In this document: positions 36,806 to 44,782 of the stretch, in pieces
How the letters are laid out: each line of letters begins with the position of its first letter
Numbering within the stretch: the first letter of the stretch is position 1
Source: Bog-756 sp963830165
GTDB lineage: Bacteria > Actinomycetota > Acidimicrobiia > Acidimicrobiales > RAAP-2
Assembly: GCA_963830165.1 (NCBI GenBank)
Contig: CAWHKZ010000008.1
Span: 248,001 to 312,000 of the forward strand
Length of the DNA: 64,000 nt
Direction of reading: 5' to 3'
The notes under the pieces: model-generated
Seen by the model: the letters and a program-made list of their open reading frames with translations, nothing else
What the model was told of the DNA's origin: nothing
The model's database searches: none
Program-made: the position numbers and the translations under genes

Positions 36806-37585
36806 TCAGGACGGCCGCTGACCGCCGGCCGGCGCAGCCGGCACGGAGGAGCCACCCGTGAGGGCCACGGCCATGTCGTCGAGGCCGCGCAGCAGGGCGG
36901 CGGCCCCGGCGTCGTCGAGCACCGCGTAGGCCGGGCGGACCAGCTCGTCGGTCAGCAGCTCGGCCCGGTCGAGGGCGGCCCGTTGGTCGTCGCTGATCTC
37001 GGGCACGACGTCGGCCGGCCACCCGAACATGGCCCCGTCGCCCGGGCGCCTGATGAAGTGGGCGGTACGGGCGTCGACGCCGCAGGCCCGCACGGCCAGG
37101 AGATGGGCACTGCCCCGCAGCTCGCGGAGCACGTCCACGATCTGGAGCGCCCGGCCTGGCGTGTCGTCGACCAGCAGCTCGCCGCGGTAGCCGGCGTACA
37201 GGGCGAGTCCCACCGGGTCGGCCGCCTCGTTGACGGCGTCGGCGGCGGCCACCATGGCGTCGAGTCCCTCGACGTCCGAGAGCAGGCGCCGGCCCACCTC
37301 GGCGGCGCAGTCGAGGTACACGCGGGCGGCCTCATGCGGGGCGATCACCTTCCTGCCGGCGGTCCACAGCGCCTCCACCACCTCGGGGTTGAAGTACCCG
37401 AAGGCGCTCGCCACCACGACGGGCTCGACGTCGCCCAGGACCCCGCCCCGGCCGAGTGCGTAGAGCGTGAAGATGTCGATGCCGATCCTGGCGGCGGCCG
37501 CCTCGGCCTCGGGCGAGAAGAAGTGGGCCCAGCCGACGTCCCCGATCAAGGGACAGGCGCGGGCCATGAGCTCGTCGGTGGTCAT
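36806..37585 (-). CDS. SCO6745-family protein
   Basis: A 259-aa, mainly helical soluble protein resembling the actinobacterial SCO6745 family, whose function is unknown. Recognisable pieces: GWAHFFSPEAEAAAARIGID, the region LGRGGVLGDVEPVVVASAFGYFNP and HLLAVRACGVDARTAHFIRR. No catalytic motif is apparent. TAGCCT lies 6 nt before the ATG (leaderless type), divergent from the SDR gene 79 bp away. Family assignment rests on my recall of the motif pattern. Confidence 0.7.
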   Translation of the reverse strand: MTTDELMARACPLIGDVGWAHFFSPEAEAAAARIGIDIFTLYALGRGGVLGDVEPVVVASAFGYFNPEVVEALWTAGRKVIAPHEAARVYLDCAAEVGRRLLSDVEGLDAMVAAADAVNEAADPVGLALYAGYRGELLVDDTPGRALQIVDVLRELRGSAHLLAVRACGVDARTAHFIRRPGDGAMFGWPADVVPEISDDQRAALDRAELLTDELVRPAYAVLDDAGAAALLRGLDDMAVALTGGSSVPAAPAGGQRPS

Positions 37586-37591
37586 GCCCGG

Positions 37592-37657
37592 AGGCTAGCG
37601 CCGTCCCGGTCGCCGGTCCCGGAACGGGACGGGGCCCCGTCGCGCGTGCCGTAGCCT
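37592..37657. promoter_or_regulatory. Divergent leaderless promoters of the SCO6745-like and SDR genes
   Basis: Minus-strand TAGCCT (37592-37597) ends 6 nt before ATG 37585. Plus-strand TAGCCT (37652-37657) ends 7 nt before ATG 37665. Identical hexamers face outward from one 79-bp gap, and neither gene has a Shine-Dalgarno sequence. Confidence 0.5.
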
Positions 37658-37664
37658 GCCCGGC

Positions 37665-38453
37665 ATGCGCATCCTGATCACCGGTGCGGGTCGGGCCATC
37701 GGTGCGGCCACCGCCGCCGAGCTGGCCCGGGCCGGCCACGAGGTGGTGGCCACGGCCCGCGACACCTCCCTCCTCGACGACCTCGATGTGGCCCTCCGCC
37801 TGCCCCTCGACGTGACCGATCCCGCGTCGGTGGCGGCCGCCCTCGAGGCGGCAGGCGACCTCGACGCCGTGGTCAACAACGCCGCCCGCAACGGCAAGGG
37901 CCCGCTCGAGACGTTCCCGATCGAGGGGATCGAAGGCATCTTCGCCACCAACGTCTTCGGCATGCTGCGGGTGGTGCAGCCCCTCCTCGGTGCGTGGCGC
38001 CGACGCGGATCGGGCGTCATCGTCAACGTGAGCTCCATCCAGGGTCGGGTCGCCACTCCGCTCGACGGCGCCTACTCGGCCTCCAAGTACGCCCTCGAGG
38101 CCTGTAGCGAGACGCTGCACTACGAGCTCGGCCACTTCGGCATCCGGGTGGTCATCGTGGAGCCCGGCTACACCGCGCCCGGCATGAAGCGGGGCGTCCG
38201 CACGGGCGTCGACCCGGACTACGCCGAGCTGTGGGAGCAGTGGGAGCACACCGACCGGGTGGTCACCGGGCCGGCGGGCCGGCCGGGACCCGCGGCGGTG
38301 GCCACGGCCATCCGCGCCGCCATCGAGGACCCGGCGACGCCCCTGCGGGTCCCCGTGGGCGACGACGCGGTCATGGTGCTCGGTGCCCGGTCCAGCCTCG
38401 GCGACGCCGAGTTCGAGGCGAGCATGCGGGCGGTACTGGGCGCCACCTGGTAG
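37665..38453 (+). CDS. Short-chain dehydrogenase/reductase
   Basis: A 262-aa classical SDR. The NAD(P)-binding loop TGAGRAIG is at residues 6-13, NNAA at 71-74, the catalytic Ser at 123/124 (NVSS), and Tyr137 and Lys141 in YSASK. Arg residues after the first strands (ARAGHEVVATARD) suggest NADP preference. PGYTAPGMKRGVR carries the substrate-side PG motif. Substrate not readable; the neighbourhood of acyl-CoA dehydrogenase, monooxygenase-esterase and hydrolase suggests lipid or alicyclic alcohol/ketone metabolism. Start ATG 37665 is probably leaderless. Confidence 0.9.
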   Translation: MRILITGAGRAIGAATAAELARAGHEVVATARDTSLLDDLDVALRLPLDVTDPASVAAALEAAGDLDAVVNNAARNGKGPLETFPIEGIEGIFATNVFGMLRVVQPLLGAWRRRGSGVIVNVSSIQGRVATPLDGAYSASKYALEACSETLHYELGHFGIRVVIVEPGYTAPGMKRGVRTGVDPDYAELWEQWEHTDRVVTGPAGRPGPAAVATAIRAAIEDPATPLRVPVGDDAVMVLGARSSLGDAEFEASMRAVLGATW

Positions 38454-38475
38454 CCCCGCCGGAGGCGGGCGCCCC

Positions 38476-38865
38476 TCAGTGGGCGTTCTGGAGGCTCCGG
38501 GCCGCCATCGCCAGGTAGTCGAGGAGCTCGGTGCGATCGTCGGCGGCCATGCCCATGGCGTCGACGGCGGCGGTCATGTGGCGCATCCAGGCCTCGGCCT
38601 CGGTGCGGCCGATGACGAAGGGGGCGTGGCGCATCCGCAGCCGCGGATGGCCCCGGACCTGGTTGTAGGTCGCCGGCCCGCCCCAGTACTGACCGAGGAA
38701 CAGGGCCAGATGGGCCTTCGACTCCTCGAGGTCGTCGGGGTACATCGGTCGGAGCACCGGGTCGGTGGCCACCCCCTCGTAGAACCGCCCGACCAGCGCG
38801 TCGAAGAAGGGCTGCCCGCCCCACCGCTCGAAGGGGGTCCCCTCTGATTTGCGTACCAGTCGCAC
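38476..38865 (-). CDS. glbO: Group II truncated haemoglobin (trHbO type)
   Basis: A 129-aa haem protein binding O2, NO or peroxide. It closely follows mycobacterial GlbO: FFDALVGRFYEGVATDPVLR with Tyr29 at B10, Tyr42 at CD1 (PMYPDD), proximal His80 in HPRLRMRHAPF, and the group-defining Trp93 at G8 (EAWMRHM). Both Tyr and Trp distal residues are kept, so ligand stabilisation should be as in trHbO. TACAGT ends 6 nt before GTG 38865, marking a leaderless promoter. Divergent from an acyl-CoA dehydrogenase. Likely role: NO/ROS protection or oxygen handling. Confidence 0.93.
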   Translation of the reverse strand: MRLVRKSEGTPFERWGGQPFFDALVGRFYEGVATDPVLRPMYPDDLEESKAHLALFLGQYWGGPATYNQVRGHPRLRMRHAPFVIGRTEAEAWMRHMTAAVDAMGMAADDRTELLDYLAMAARSLQNAH

Positions 38866-38871
38866 GCCACG

Positions 38872-38896
38872 ACTGTAGGCGGTGCGCGATTAGCCT
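38872..38896. promoter_or_regulatory. Divergent -10 boxes of glbO and the acyl-CoA dehydrogenase
   Basis: Minus-strand TACAGT (38872-38877) ends 6 nt before the glbO GTG. Plus-strand TAGCCT (38891-38896) lies about 57 nt before the dehydrogenase GTG 38954, which has its own AGGAGG ribosome binding site. Confidence 0.4.
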
Positions 38897-38953
38897 CTGC
38901 TCGCAGCAGAACGTGTTCCAGAGCCGGGGCAGCGGGGTCGACAGGAGGTCGCC

Positions 38954-40192
38954 GTGTACGAGTGGTCCGAAGAGCAGGTCATGGTGCGGGACGCCATCCG
39001 CCGTTTCATCGAGGCCGAGGTGGTGCCCCAGATCGACGCCATCGAGCACGAGGGCGTGCCCCCCTACGACATCATCCGCAAGATGTACGCCACCTTCGGC
39101 ATGGACCAGATGGCCCGGGAGCGCTTCAAGAAGCAGCTCGAGCGCAAGGTGGCCGGCACCACGGAGACGGCCGCCGAGCGGGCCGAGCGGGCCGGTGACG
39201 GCGGGGCGGCGGCCATGACCCTGATCCCCATCATCGAGCTGTGCCGGCACTGCCCGGGCATCGTGACCTCGATGGGGGTGAGCGTCGGCCTGGCCGCCGG
39301 CACGATCATGAAGGGCGGCACCCCGGCCCAGATGGAGCGGTGGGGCCTCGACCTGCTCACCACCGAGAAGATCGGTGCGTGGGCCATCACCGAGCCCAAC
39401 TCCGGCTCCGACGCCCTCGGTGGCATGACCACGACGGCCCGGCGGGACGGCGATGAGTACGTCATCAACGGGTCCAAGACCTGGATCACCAACGGCCCCT
39501 ACGCCGACACCATCGTGCTGTACACGAAGCTCGACGACGGCTCCGACACCCCGATACGCGAGCGCCCCGTGCTCACCTTCATCCTCGACAGGGGGACCCC
39601 GGGTCTCGAACAGTCCAAGCCGCTCCGCAAGATGGGCCTCCACTCGTCCCCGACCGGTGAGCTGTTCCTGTCCGACGTGCGGGTGGGGCGGGACCACCTG
39701 CTGGGCGAGACCGAGGTCACCGGGCAGAGCGGCCGTGACTCGGCCAAGGCCAACTTCGTGACCGAGCGGGCCGGCGTGGCGGCCATGGCCCTCGGGGTCA
39801 TCGAGGAGTGCCTGCAACTGTCGGTCCGGTACGCCAGGGACCGGGTGCTCTGGGGCAAGCCCATCGGCGACTTCCAGCTCATCCAGCTCAAGCTGGCCCG
39901 CATGGAGGTGGCCCGGCTGAACGTCGAGAACCTGGTGTTCCGCCACATCGAGACGTCGGCGGCCGGCAAGGACCTGACGCTGGCGGAGGCCTCCGCCCTC
40001 AAGCTCTACGCGGCCCAGGCGGCCACCGAGGTGGCCATGGAGGCCGTCCAGCTCATGGGGGGCAACGGCTACACGGCCGAGTACCGGGTCGAGCAGCTGG
40101 CCCGCGACGCCAAGGTCTTCCAGATCTACGCCGGCACCGACGAGATCCAGATCACCCACATCGCGAAGGACCTGCTCCGCCGAACGTCGTAA
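38954..40192 (+). CDS. Acyl-CoA dehydrogenase
   Basis: A 412-aa FAD enzyme introducing an alpha-beta double bond into acyl-CoA and passing electrons to ETF. Signatures: AWAITEPNSGSDALGGMTT (143-161), NGSKTWITNG, RYARDRVLWGKPIGDFQLIQ, ending LMGGNGYTAEYRVEQLARDA. The residue before the GT of the IYxGT motif is Ala393, where most family members have the catalytic Glu. Instead Glu271 in TERAGVAAMALG sits where isovaleryl-/long-chain dehydrogenases keep theirs. This suggests a branched or long-chain substrate (inference). An insertion at about 60-85 (KKQLERKVAGTTETAAERAE) is unusual. AGGAGG precedes GTG 38954. Confidence 0.92.
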   Translation: MYEWSEEQVMVRDAIRRFIEAEVVPQIDAIEHEGVPPYDIIRKMYATFGMDQMARERFKKQLERKVAGTTETAAERAERAGDGGAAAMTLIPIIELCRHCPGIVTSMGVSVGLAAGTIMKGGTPAQMERWGLDLLTTEKIGAWAITEPNSGSDALGGMTTTARRDGDEYVINGSKTWITNGPYADTIVLYTKLDDGSDTPIRERPVLTFILDRGTPGLEQSKPLRKMGLHSSPTGELFLSDVRVGRDHLLGETEVTGQSGRDSAKANFVTERAGVAAMALGVIEECLQLSVRYARDRVLWGKPIGDFQLIQLKLARMEVARLNVENLVFRHIETSAAGKDLTLAEASALKLYAAQAATEVAMEAVQLMGGNGYTAEYRVEQLARDAKVFQIYAGTDEIQITHIAKDLLRRTS

Positions 40193-40247
40193 GGTCGCGG
40201 GGAGCGGGCCGGATCGAGCGGCGGCCCCCGACGACCAGGAGGCCAGC

Positions 40248-41279
40248 GTGGTCCACGACATCGCAGGCGACCGGCGGATCGACCCGAGGATCAAGACCCT
40301 CCTCGAATTCGTACCTGACGTGCCGAAGAGCTCGGCGACCACCCGCGAGGAGCTGATCGCCGAGGCCAACACCCCCGAGGCGCTCGCCGGCGCCGAGGCG
40401 TTCCGCCAGATGATGGCCCTGTGCGACACCGAGGAGGCGGCCCCGTCGGCCGGCCTGCGCATCTCGATGGAGTCCACCGAGTCGGCCCCGGACGGCAACA
40501 CCGTCAACCTGCAGGTGATCCGCCCCGACGGCGACGAGGTGGTGGCCTGCGTGTACTACATCCACGGCGGCGGCATGACCAACCTGTCGTGTTTCGACGG
40601 CATGTACCGGGGCTGGGGCAAGCTCGTCGCCGCCAACGGCGTGGCCGTGGTCATGATCGACTTCCGCAACGCCATCTCCCCGTCGTCCGTGCCCGAGGTG
40701 GCGCCCTATCCGGCCGGCCTGAACGACTGCGTCTCCGGGTTCCACTGGACGGTGGAGCACGCCGCCGAGCTCGGGGTGGACCCGGCACGGGTCGTCATCG
40801 CCGGCGAGAGCGGCGGCGGCAATCTCGCCCTGGCCAGCGGCATGCGCCTGCTGCGCGACGGCCGCATCGGCGAGGTGAAGGGCCTGTACGCGCTCTGCCC
40901 CTACATCGCCGGCACATGGCCCCAGGACCGGCTGCCCTCGTCGTACGAGAACAACGGCATCCTCCTCGACCTGCACGGCTCGACGGGTGCCATCGCCTAC
41001 GGCATCGAGGCCTTCGAGGCCCGGGACCCGCTGGCCTGGCCGCTGTTCGCCACCGTCGAGGACGTCGCCGGCCTCCCCCCGGTGGTCGTCAACGTGAACG
41101 AGTGCGATCCGCTGCGCGACGAGGGGATCGAGTTCTACCGGCTCCTGCTGGAGGCGGGCGTGCCGGCCCGCTGCCGCCAGCAGATGGGCACCATGCACGG
41201 CACCGAGATCTTCACCATCGCCTGCCCGGACGTCAGCCGGGACACGGCTCGCGACCTGGCGGCGTTCGCCCGCGACTGA
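40248..41279 (+). CDS. Alpha/beta hydrolase, hormone-sensitive lipase family
   Basis: A 343-aa esterase-type hydrolase. Oxyanion-hole motif HGGG begins at His106. The probable triad is Ser188 in GESGGG, Asp287 in NECDPLRDEG and His317 in GTMHGTE. It is related to the hydrolase half of the monooxygenase fusion upstream but keeps its own N-terminal cap of about 90 residues. AGGAGG lies 6 nt before GTG 40248. It follows the acyl-CoA dehydrogenase by 55 bp in the same direction, so the two may form an operon. It is convergent with plsX, only 3 bp separating the stops. Substrate unknown, probably a small or medium ester. Confidence 0.9.
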   Translation: MVHDIAGDRRIDPRIKTLLEFVPDVPKSSATTREELIAEANTPEALAGAEAFRQMMALCDTEEAAPSAGLRISMESTESAPDGNTVNLQVIRPDGDEVVACVYYIHGGGMTNLSCFDGMYRGWGKLVAANGVAVVMIDFRNAISPSSVPEVAPYPAGLNDCVSGFHWTVEHAAELGVDPARVVIAGESGGGNLALASGMRLLRDGRIGEVKGLYALCPYIAGTWPQDRLPSSYENNGILLDLHGSTGAIAYGIEAFEARDPLAWPLFATVEDVAGLPPVVVNVNECDPLRDEGIEFYRLLLEAGVPARCRQQMGTMHGTEIFTIACPDVSRDTARDLAAFARD

Positions 41280-41282
41280 CGC

Positions 41283-42329
41283 TCAGCCGTCGGCGGCGGG
41301 CGGCCCGTCGCCCACCCGCACCGATGCGGCGATAGCCGCGACCAGCCCGTCGACCGCCACGTCGTGGGCCACGGTGATGGCGTTGACCATGGCCACCGAG
41401 GACGACGACCCGTGGCTGATGACGCACACCCCGTCCACGCCGAGCAGCATGGCGCCGCCAGTGCTCTCGGGATCGAGGGTGGCGGCCAGCGGCAGGAGGT
41501 GCGGGAGCAGGACGGCGGCGGCGTCGGCCACCTCGGGCTTGGTGAAGATGCCGGTCAGGGTCTCGAGCAGGAACCGCAGCGTGCCCTCGAGCGTCTTGAG
41601 CGCCACGTTGCCGGTGAACCCGTCGGTCACGATGACGTCGGCCTCGTCGGAGAAGAAGTCGCGACCCTCGACGTTGCCCACGAACTCGAAGTCACCGTGG
41701 CCGCCCTCGGCCAGCAGGGCGTGGGTCTCCTTGACCAGGGGGGTTCCCTTGGACTTCTCCTCGCCGATGGAGAGCAGGGCCACCCGCGGTCGCGACACGC
41801 CGTAGCGGGTCGTCGAGTACGCCGCGCCCATCTGGGCGAACTGGAGCTGCATGGCCGCCGTGGTCTCGGCGTTGGCCCCGGCGTCGAGCAGGATCGTGGG
41901 GTAGTCCTTCTTGAGGTCCGGGATCGGCGTGGCGATGGCCGGCCGGATCACACCGGGGAGACGGCCCATGCGGAGCAACGCCGAGGCCATGGTGGCGCCG
42001 GTGTTGCCGGCCGAGACCATGGCCATGGCCCGCCCGTCACGCACGGCCTCGGCCGCCCGCACCAGCGAGGAGTCCTTCTTGCGACGTACGCCCTGGGCGG
42101 GGTCGTCGTCCATGCCGATGACCTCGGTGCACTCGAGCACCGGCAGGTCGCCGGTCTCCCCCATCCCCCCGGGCACGCCGACGAGGAGGACGCCGATGGT
42201 GCCGTCGTCGGCCACCCGGCGCGCGCCGGCGACGATCTCATCGGGTGCGTTGTCCCCGCCCATCGCGTCGACCGCCACCGGCAGCGCCAGGAAGGCGTCG
42301 CCGGTCGGTCGGGGAGCGCCCCGGGCCAC
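41283..42329 (-). CDS. plsX: Phosphate acyltransferase PlsX
   Basis: Makes acyl-phosphate from acyl-ACP for PlsY in phospholipid synthesis. The 348 aa contain VAVDAMGGDNAPDEIVAGA, MVSAGNTGATMASALLRMG, ATPIPDLKKDYPTILLDAGA, FVGNVEGRDFFSDEADVIVT and DGFTGNVALKTLEGT, all diagnostic. GTG 42329 shares one base with the rpmF stop (TAGTG); the frame upstream of this is open but runs through rpmF. In many bacteria acpP or fab genes follow; here the accessory block follows instead. Confidence 0.94.
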   Translation of the reverse strand: MARGAPRPTGDAFLALPVAVDAMGGDNAPDEIVAGARRVADDGTIGVLLVGVPGGMGETGDLPVLECTEVIGMDDDPAQGVRRKKDSSLVRAAEAVRDGRAMAMVSAGNTGATMASALLRMGRLPGVIRPAIATPIPDLKKDYPTILLDAGANAETTAAMQLQFAQMGAAYSTTRYGVSRPRVALLSIGEEKSKGTPLVKETHALLAEGGHGDFEFVGNVEGRDFFSDEADVIVTDGFTGNVALKTLEGTLRFLLETLTGIFTKPEVADAAAVLLPHLLPLAATLDPESTGGAMLLGVDGVCVISHGSSSSVAMVNAITVAHDVAVDGLVAAIAASVRVGDGPPAADG

Positions 42330-42508
42330 TAGTCGACGTCGACGGCCTGCCGGCCCTTGTACCAACCGCAGTTGGGACACACGATGTGGGGGAGCTTGGC
42401 GTTGGTGCACTGCGGGCACACGGAGCGTGCCGGCGCCTTCAGCACCCAGTTGGATGCCCGGCGGCTGCGGCTCTTCGCCTTGGAGGTCTTCTTCTTCGGA
42501 ACGGCCAT
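42329..42508 (-). CDS. rpmF: 50S ribosomal protein bL32
   Basis: A 59-aa large-subunit protein, MAVPKKKTSKAKSRSRRASN at the start and a zinc-ribbon-type four-Cys site CPQC...CPNC. Being the C+ form, it should bind Zn. It is located between the yceD gene and plsX as in most bacteria. A TAGGAT hexamer (42518-42523) 9 nt before the ATG may be an internal leaderless promoter. Confidence 0.95.
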   Translation of the reverse strand: MAVPKKKTSKAKSRSRRASNWVLKAPARSVCPQCTNAKLPHIVCPNCGWYKGRQAVDVD

Positions 42509-42525
42509 AAGGGGTACATCCTAGG

Positions 42526-43077
42526 TCAGTCGGGAGGACCGGCGTCACGCAGGCCGTCGAGGGCCGCCCAGCGGGGGTCGGCGGGCGGGCTGCACCCGCA
42601 CGTCTCGGTGTTGCGGTTGGCCCCGCAGATGGGGCACAGCCCCAGGCAGTCCTCCGCACACAGCGGGGCCAGGGGAAGCTCCAGGAGCACGGCGTCGCGG
42701 GCCAGGGGCTCGAGGTCCAGCTCGTCGCCGCTCAGCGGGTAGGCCTCCTCGTCCCGATCGGCGCCGCCCACCGGGGCGTAGCGCTCCCGCACCTCGGCCA
42801 CCACCGTGCCCGCGACCGGGCCGCCGCAGCGCCGGCACTCGCCGTGCCAGGGGGCCGAGGCCGTGCCCGTGGCCATGATGCCGCCCGGATACGAGGCGAG
42901 CGTGAGCTCGAGCACCACCGGTTCGCCCTCGGGCACGACCACCGAGACCGCGCCCAGGCCGGGGATGACCCCCTCGCGGTGCTCCTCGCGGCTGGCACCG
43001 TTCTGCTTGCGCAGGGCCGCCACCTGAACCTGGAAGGGTCGCCGCTCGACGGGGCGCGACGGTTCCGGCTCGGGCAC
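42526..43077 (-). CDS. yceD: DUF177 / YceD family protein
   Basis: A 183-aa YceD-family protein; relatives are linked to 23S rRNA/50S accumulation and are co-encoded with rpmF. Family features: LASYPGGIMATGTASAPWHG, CRRCGGPV in the middle, ELDLEPLARDAVLLELPLAP, and the C-terminal Cys cluster CAEDCLGLCPICGANRNTET ending in CGC, a probable zinc site. GTG 43077 is chosen just after the upstream stop at 43086; nothing better is in frame downstream. Confidence 0.9.
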   Translation of the reverse strand: MPEPEPSRPVERRPFQVQVAALRKQNGASREEHREGVIPGLGAVSVVVPEGEPVVLELTLASYPGGIMATGTASAPWHGECRRCGGPVAGTVVAEVRERYAPVGGADRDEEAYPLSGDELDLEPLARDAVLLELPLAPLCAEDCLGLCPICGANRNTETCGCSPPADPRWAALDGLRDAGPPD

Positions 43078-43085
43078 GACGGTCC

Positions 43086-43685
43086 TCAGGCGAGGTCCTG
43101 GTCGAAGAAGCCGTCCGGCTCTTCGTCGGACCGACCGGAGGCGTCGGCGAGCGAGGTGCCGCCCTGATCGCCGATCTCGACGGCGGGGATGGGACTGACC
43201 TGGAGCTTCTCCCGACCGGCCTGGACGGTCTTCATCGTCCGGTCGAGCACGATCTCGAAGCTGGCGAGCTTCTTGTCGGCGTAGTCCTCGGCCTCGTGGC
43301 GGAGCCGACGGGCCTCGTCGTTGGCATCGTCGAGGATGCGCTGGGCGACGTGGTTGGCCTGGCGCACGACCTCGGTGCGCTGGACCATGCGTTCGGTCTG
43401 GACCCGCGCCTCCTCGATGATGCCGGCGGCCTTGCGCTCGGTCTCGGCGAGGTACTCGTCGCGCTCCTTCAGCATCCACCGGGCCTGCCGGATCTCCTCG
43501 GGAATGCGCTCGAGCGCGCCCTCGAGCAGCTCGACGAGCTCGTCGCGCTCGACCCGCACGGAGGAGGACAGCGGCATGGGCTTGGCCGTCAGCACCACCT
43601 CGAGGGCACTCCGCAGGTACGCCTCGGCGTCGGCCTGCTCGCCTTGGGCCACCTCCTGGTCCAGGTCGTCGAACAGGTCACTCAT
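43086..43685 (-). CDS. sepIVA: DivIVA-like coiled-coil protein, SepIVA type
   Basis: A 199-aa coiled-coil protein. Position next to coaD and the pattern (LRSALEVVLTAKPMPLSSSV, VERDELVELLEGALERIPEE, ARWMLKERDEYLAETERKAA) match mycobacterial SepIVA, a DivIVA-domain protein required for septation and polar growth. A long helix with Arg/Glu heptads covers about 60-170; the C-terminal 30 residues are acidic and disordered. ATG 43685 overlaps the coaD stop by 8 bp. Family known; the cell-division role here is by inference. Confidence 0.82.
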   Translation of the reverse strand: MSDLFDDLDQEVAQGEQADAEAYLRSALEVVLTAKPMPLSSSVRVERDELVELLEGALERIPEEIRQARWMLKERDEYLAETERKAAGIIEEARVQTERMVQRTEVVRQANHVAQRILDDANDEARRLRHEAEDYADKKLASFEIVLDRTMKTVQAGREKLQVSPIPAVEIGDQGGTSLADASGRSDEEPDGFFDQDLA

Positions 43686-44160
43686 CGGCGAACTTCTCCT
43701 CGAGGCGCTGGGCCACCGACTTCGGCACGAATGCGGTCACGTCGCCGCCGAACCGGGCCACCTCGCGCAGCAGGCGCGAGGCGATGAACGAGTGCAGCGA
43801 GCTGGTGGGGATGAACAGGGTCTCCACGCCTGACAGCTGCTTGTTCATCTGGGCCATCTGCAGTTCGTTCTCGAAGTCGGACACGGCGCGCAGGCCCTTC
43901 ACGATGGCCGTGGCGCCGACCTCCTTGGCCACGTCCACCACCAGGGTGCTCATGGCCACGATGCGGACGTTGGCCAGGTGGGTGACCGTCTCCTCGAGCA
44001 TCTCGCGACGCTCGTCGTCGTCGAAGAGCGCGGCGCTCTTCTGGGGATTGCGCAGGGCCGCCACCACCACCTCGTCGAACAGTCGGGACGCCCGCTCGAT
44101 CACCTCGAGATGCCCGTTGTGGACGGGATCGAACGACCCCGGGATGAGCGCAATCCTCAC
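43678..44160 (-). CDS. coaD: Phosphopantetheine adenylyltransferase
   Basis: Penultimate step of coenzyme A synthesis (4'-phosphopantetheine + ATP to dephospho-CoA). The 160 aa start VRIALIPGSFDPVHNGHLEV with the nucleotidyltransferase HxGH motif at His14-His17, followed by VKGLRAVSDFENELQMAQMN and the C-terminal LHSFIASRLLREVARFGGDV. GTG 44160 overlaps the rsmD stop (GTGA). Confidence 0.95.
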   Translation of the reverse strand: MRIALIPGSFDPVHNGHLEVIERASRLFDEVVVAALRNPQKSAALFDDDERREMLEETVTHLANVRIVAMSTLVVDVAKEVGATAIVKGLRAVSDFENELQMAQMNKQLSGVETLFIPTSSLHSFIASRLLREVARFGGDVTAFVPKSVAQRLEEKFADE

Positions 44161-44713
44161 GAGACACCTTTCTGGGATACCCGTTCCGGACGGGCGACCG
44201 TGACGATGGTACCCCCATAGTGCTTGGATCTGAGTACTTCCCAGCCCTCGACGACCGGGAGTTCCGTGGCCGATTCGAGGACCACGAGGTCGGCCGGCAA
44301 CCGGGTCACGAGTGCCTCCCATCCCTCGTAGGCATAGGGCGGATCGCACAGGACGAGGTCGTAGCGCGACGCCGTCTGCGCCACCCAGGCGTCGACGTCG
44401 GCCCGGATGACGGTGGCGTCGCCGGCCGCCTCGGCGTCGGCCAGCCCGGCCGAGGCGAGGTTGGCCCGCACCGTGTCGATCGACCGGGGGTCGCGCTCGA
44501 CGAAGGTGACCGAGGCCGCACCGCGGACAGCGCCTCGATGCCGAGTGCCCCGGTGCCGGCGAAGAGGTCGGCCACCAGCAGTCCCTCCACCCCGCCCAGA
44601 CTGAACAGGATGTCGAAGATGGCCTCGCGGACCCGGTCCGACGTGGGCCGCACGTGGTCGGCCACGGGCGCGCTCAGACGACGTCCCCGGTACTCCCCAC
44701 CGATCACGCGCAT
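44157..44713 (-). CDS. rsmD: 16S rRNA (guanine966-N2)-methyltransferase RsmD, reading frame broken
   Basis: SAM-dependent methylation of G966 in 16S rRNA. The first part reads MRVIGGEYRGRRLSAP, RPTSDRVREAIFDILFSLGG, then the SAM-binding LVADLFAGTGALGIEALS. A single missing base at about 44525-44530 then shifts the frame. After restoring one C the protein continues RGAASVTFVERDPRSIDTVR and reaches the catalytic motif LVLCDPPYAYEGW. Flanks on both sides match the family exactly, so this is probably a sequence error. TAGGGT ends 6 nt before the ATG. The stop overlaps coaD by 4 bp. Confidence 0.9.
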
Positions 44714-44719
44714 CGCACC

Positions 44720-44725
44720 ACCCTA
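44720..44725 (-). promoter_or_regulatory. Leaderless-type -10 box of rsmD
   Basis: Minus-strand TAGGGT ends 6 nt before ATG 44713, in the 69-bp gap after recG. Confidence 0.45.
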
Positions 44726-44782
44726 CCGGCGGGTCGCGTCAGGTCAGTGGCGCCCCGGGCCGGATCGTCGCCGCCCGGGCGG

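Noticed and set aside
34249..36855. 868-codon open frame antisense to the monooxygenase-esterase
   Set aside because: Composition typical of a GC shadow frame, and the plus strand encodes recognisable FAD and esterase motifs.
26569..41282. Prophage or integrative element as origin of the accessory block
   Set aside because: No integrase, phage, transposase, tRNA or flanking repeat is visible, and the genes look like ordinary actinobacterial metabolism.
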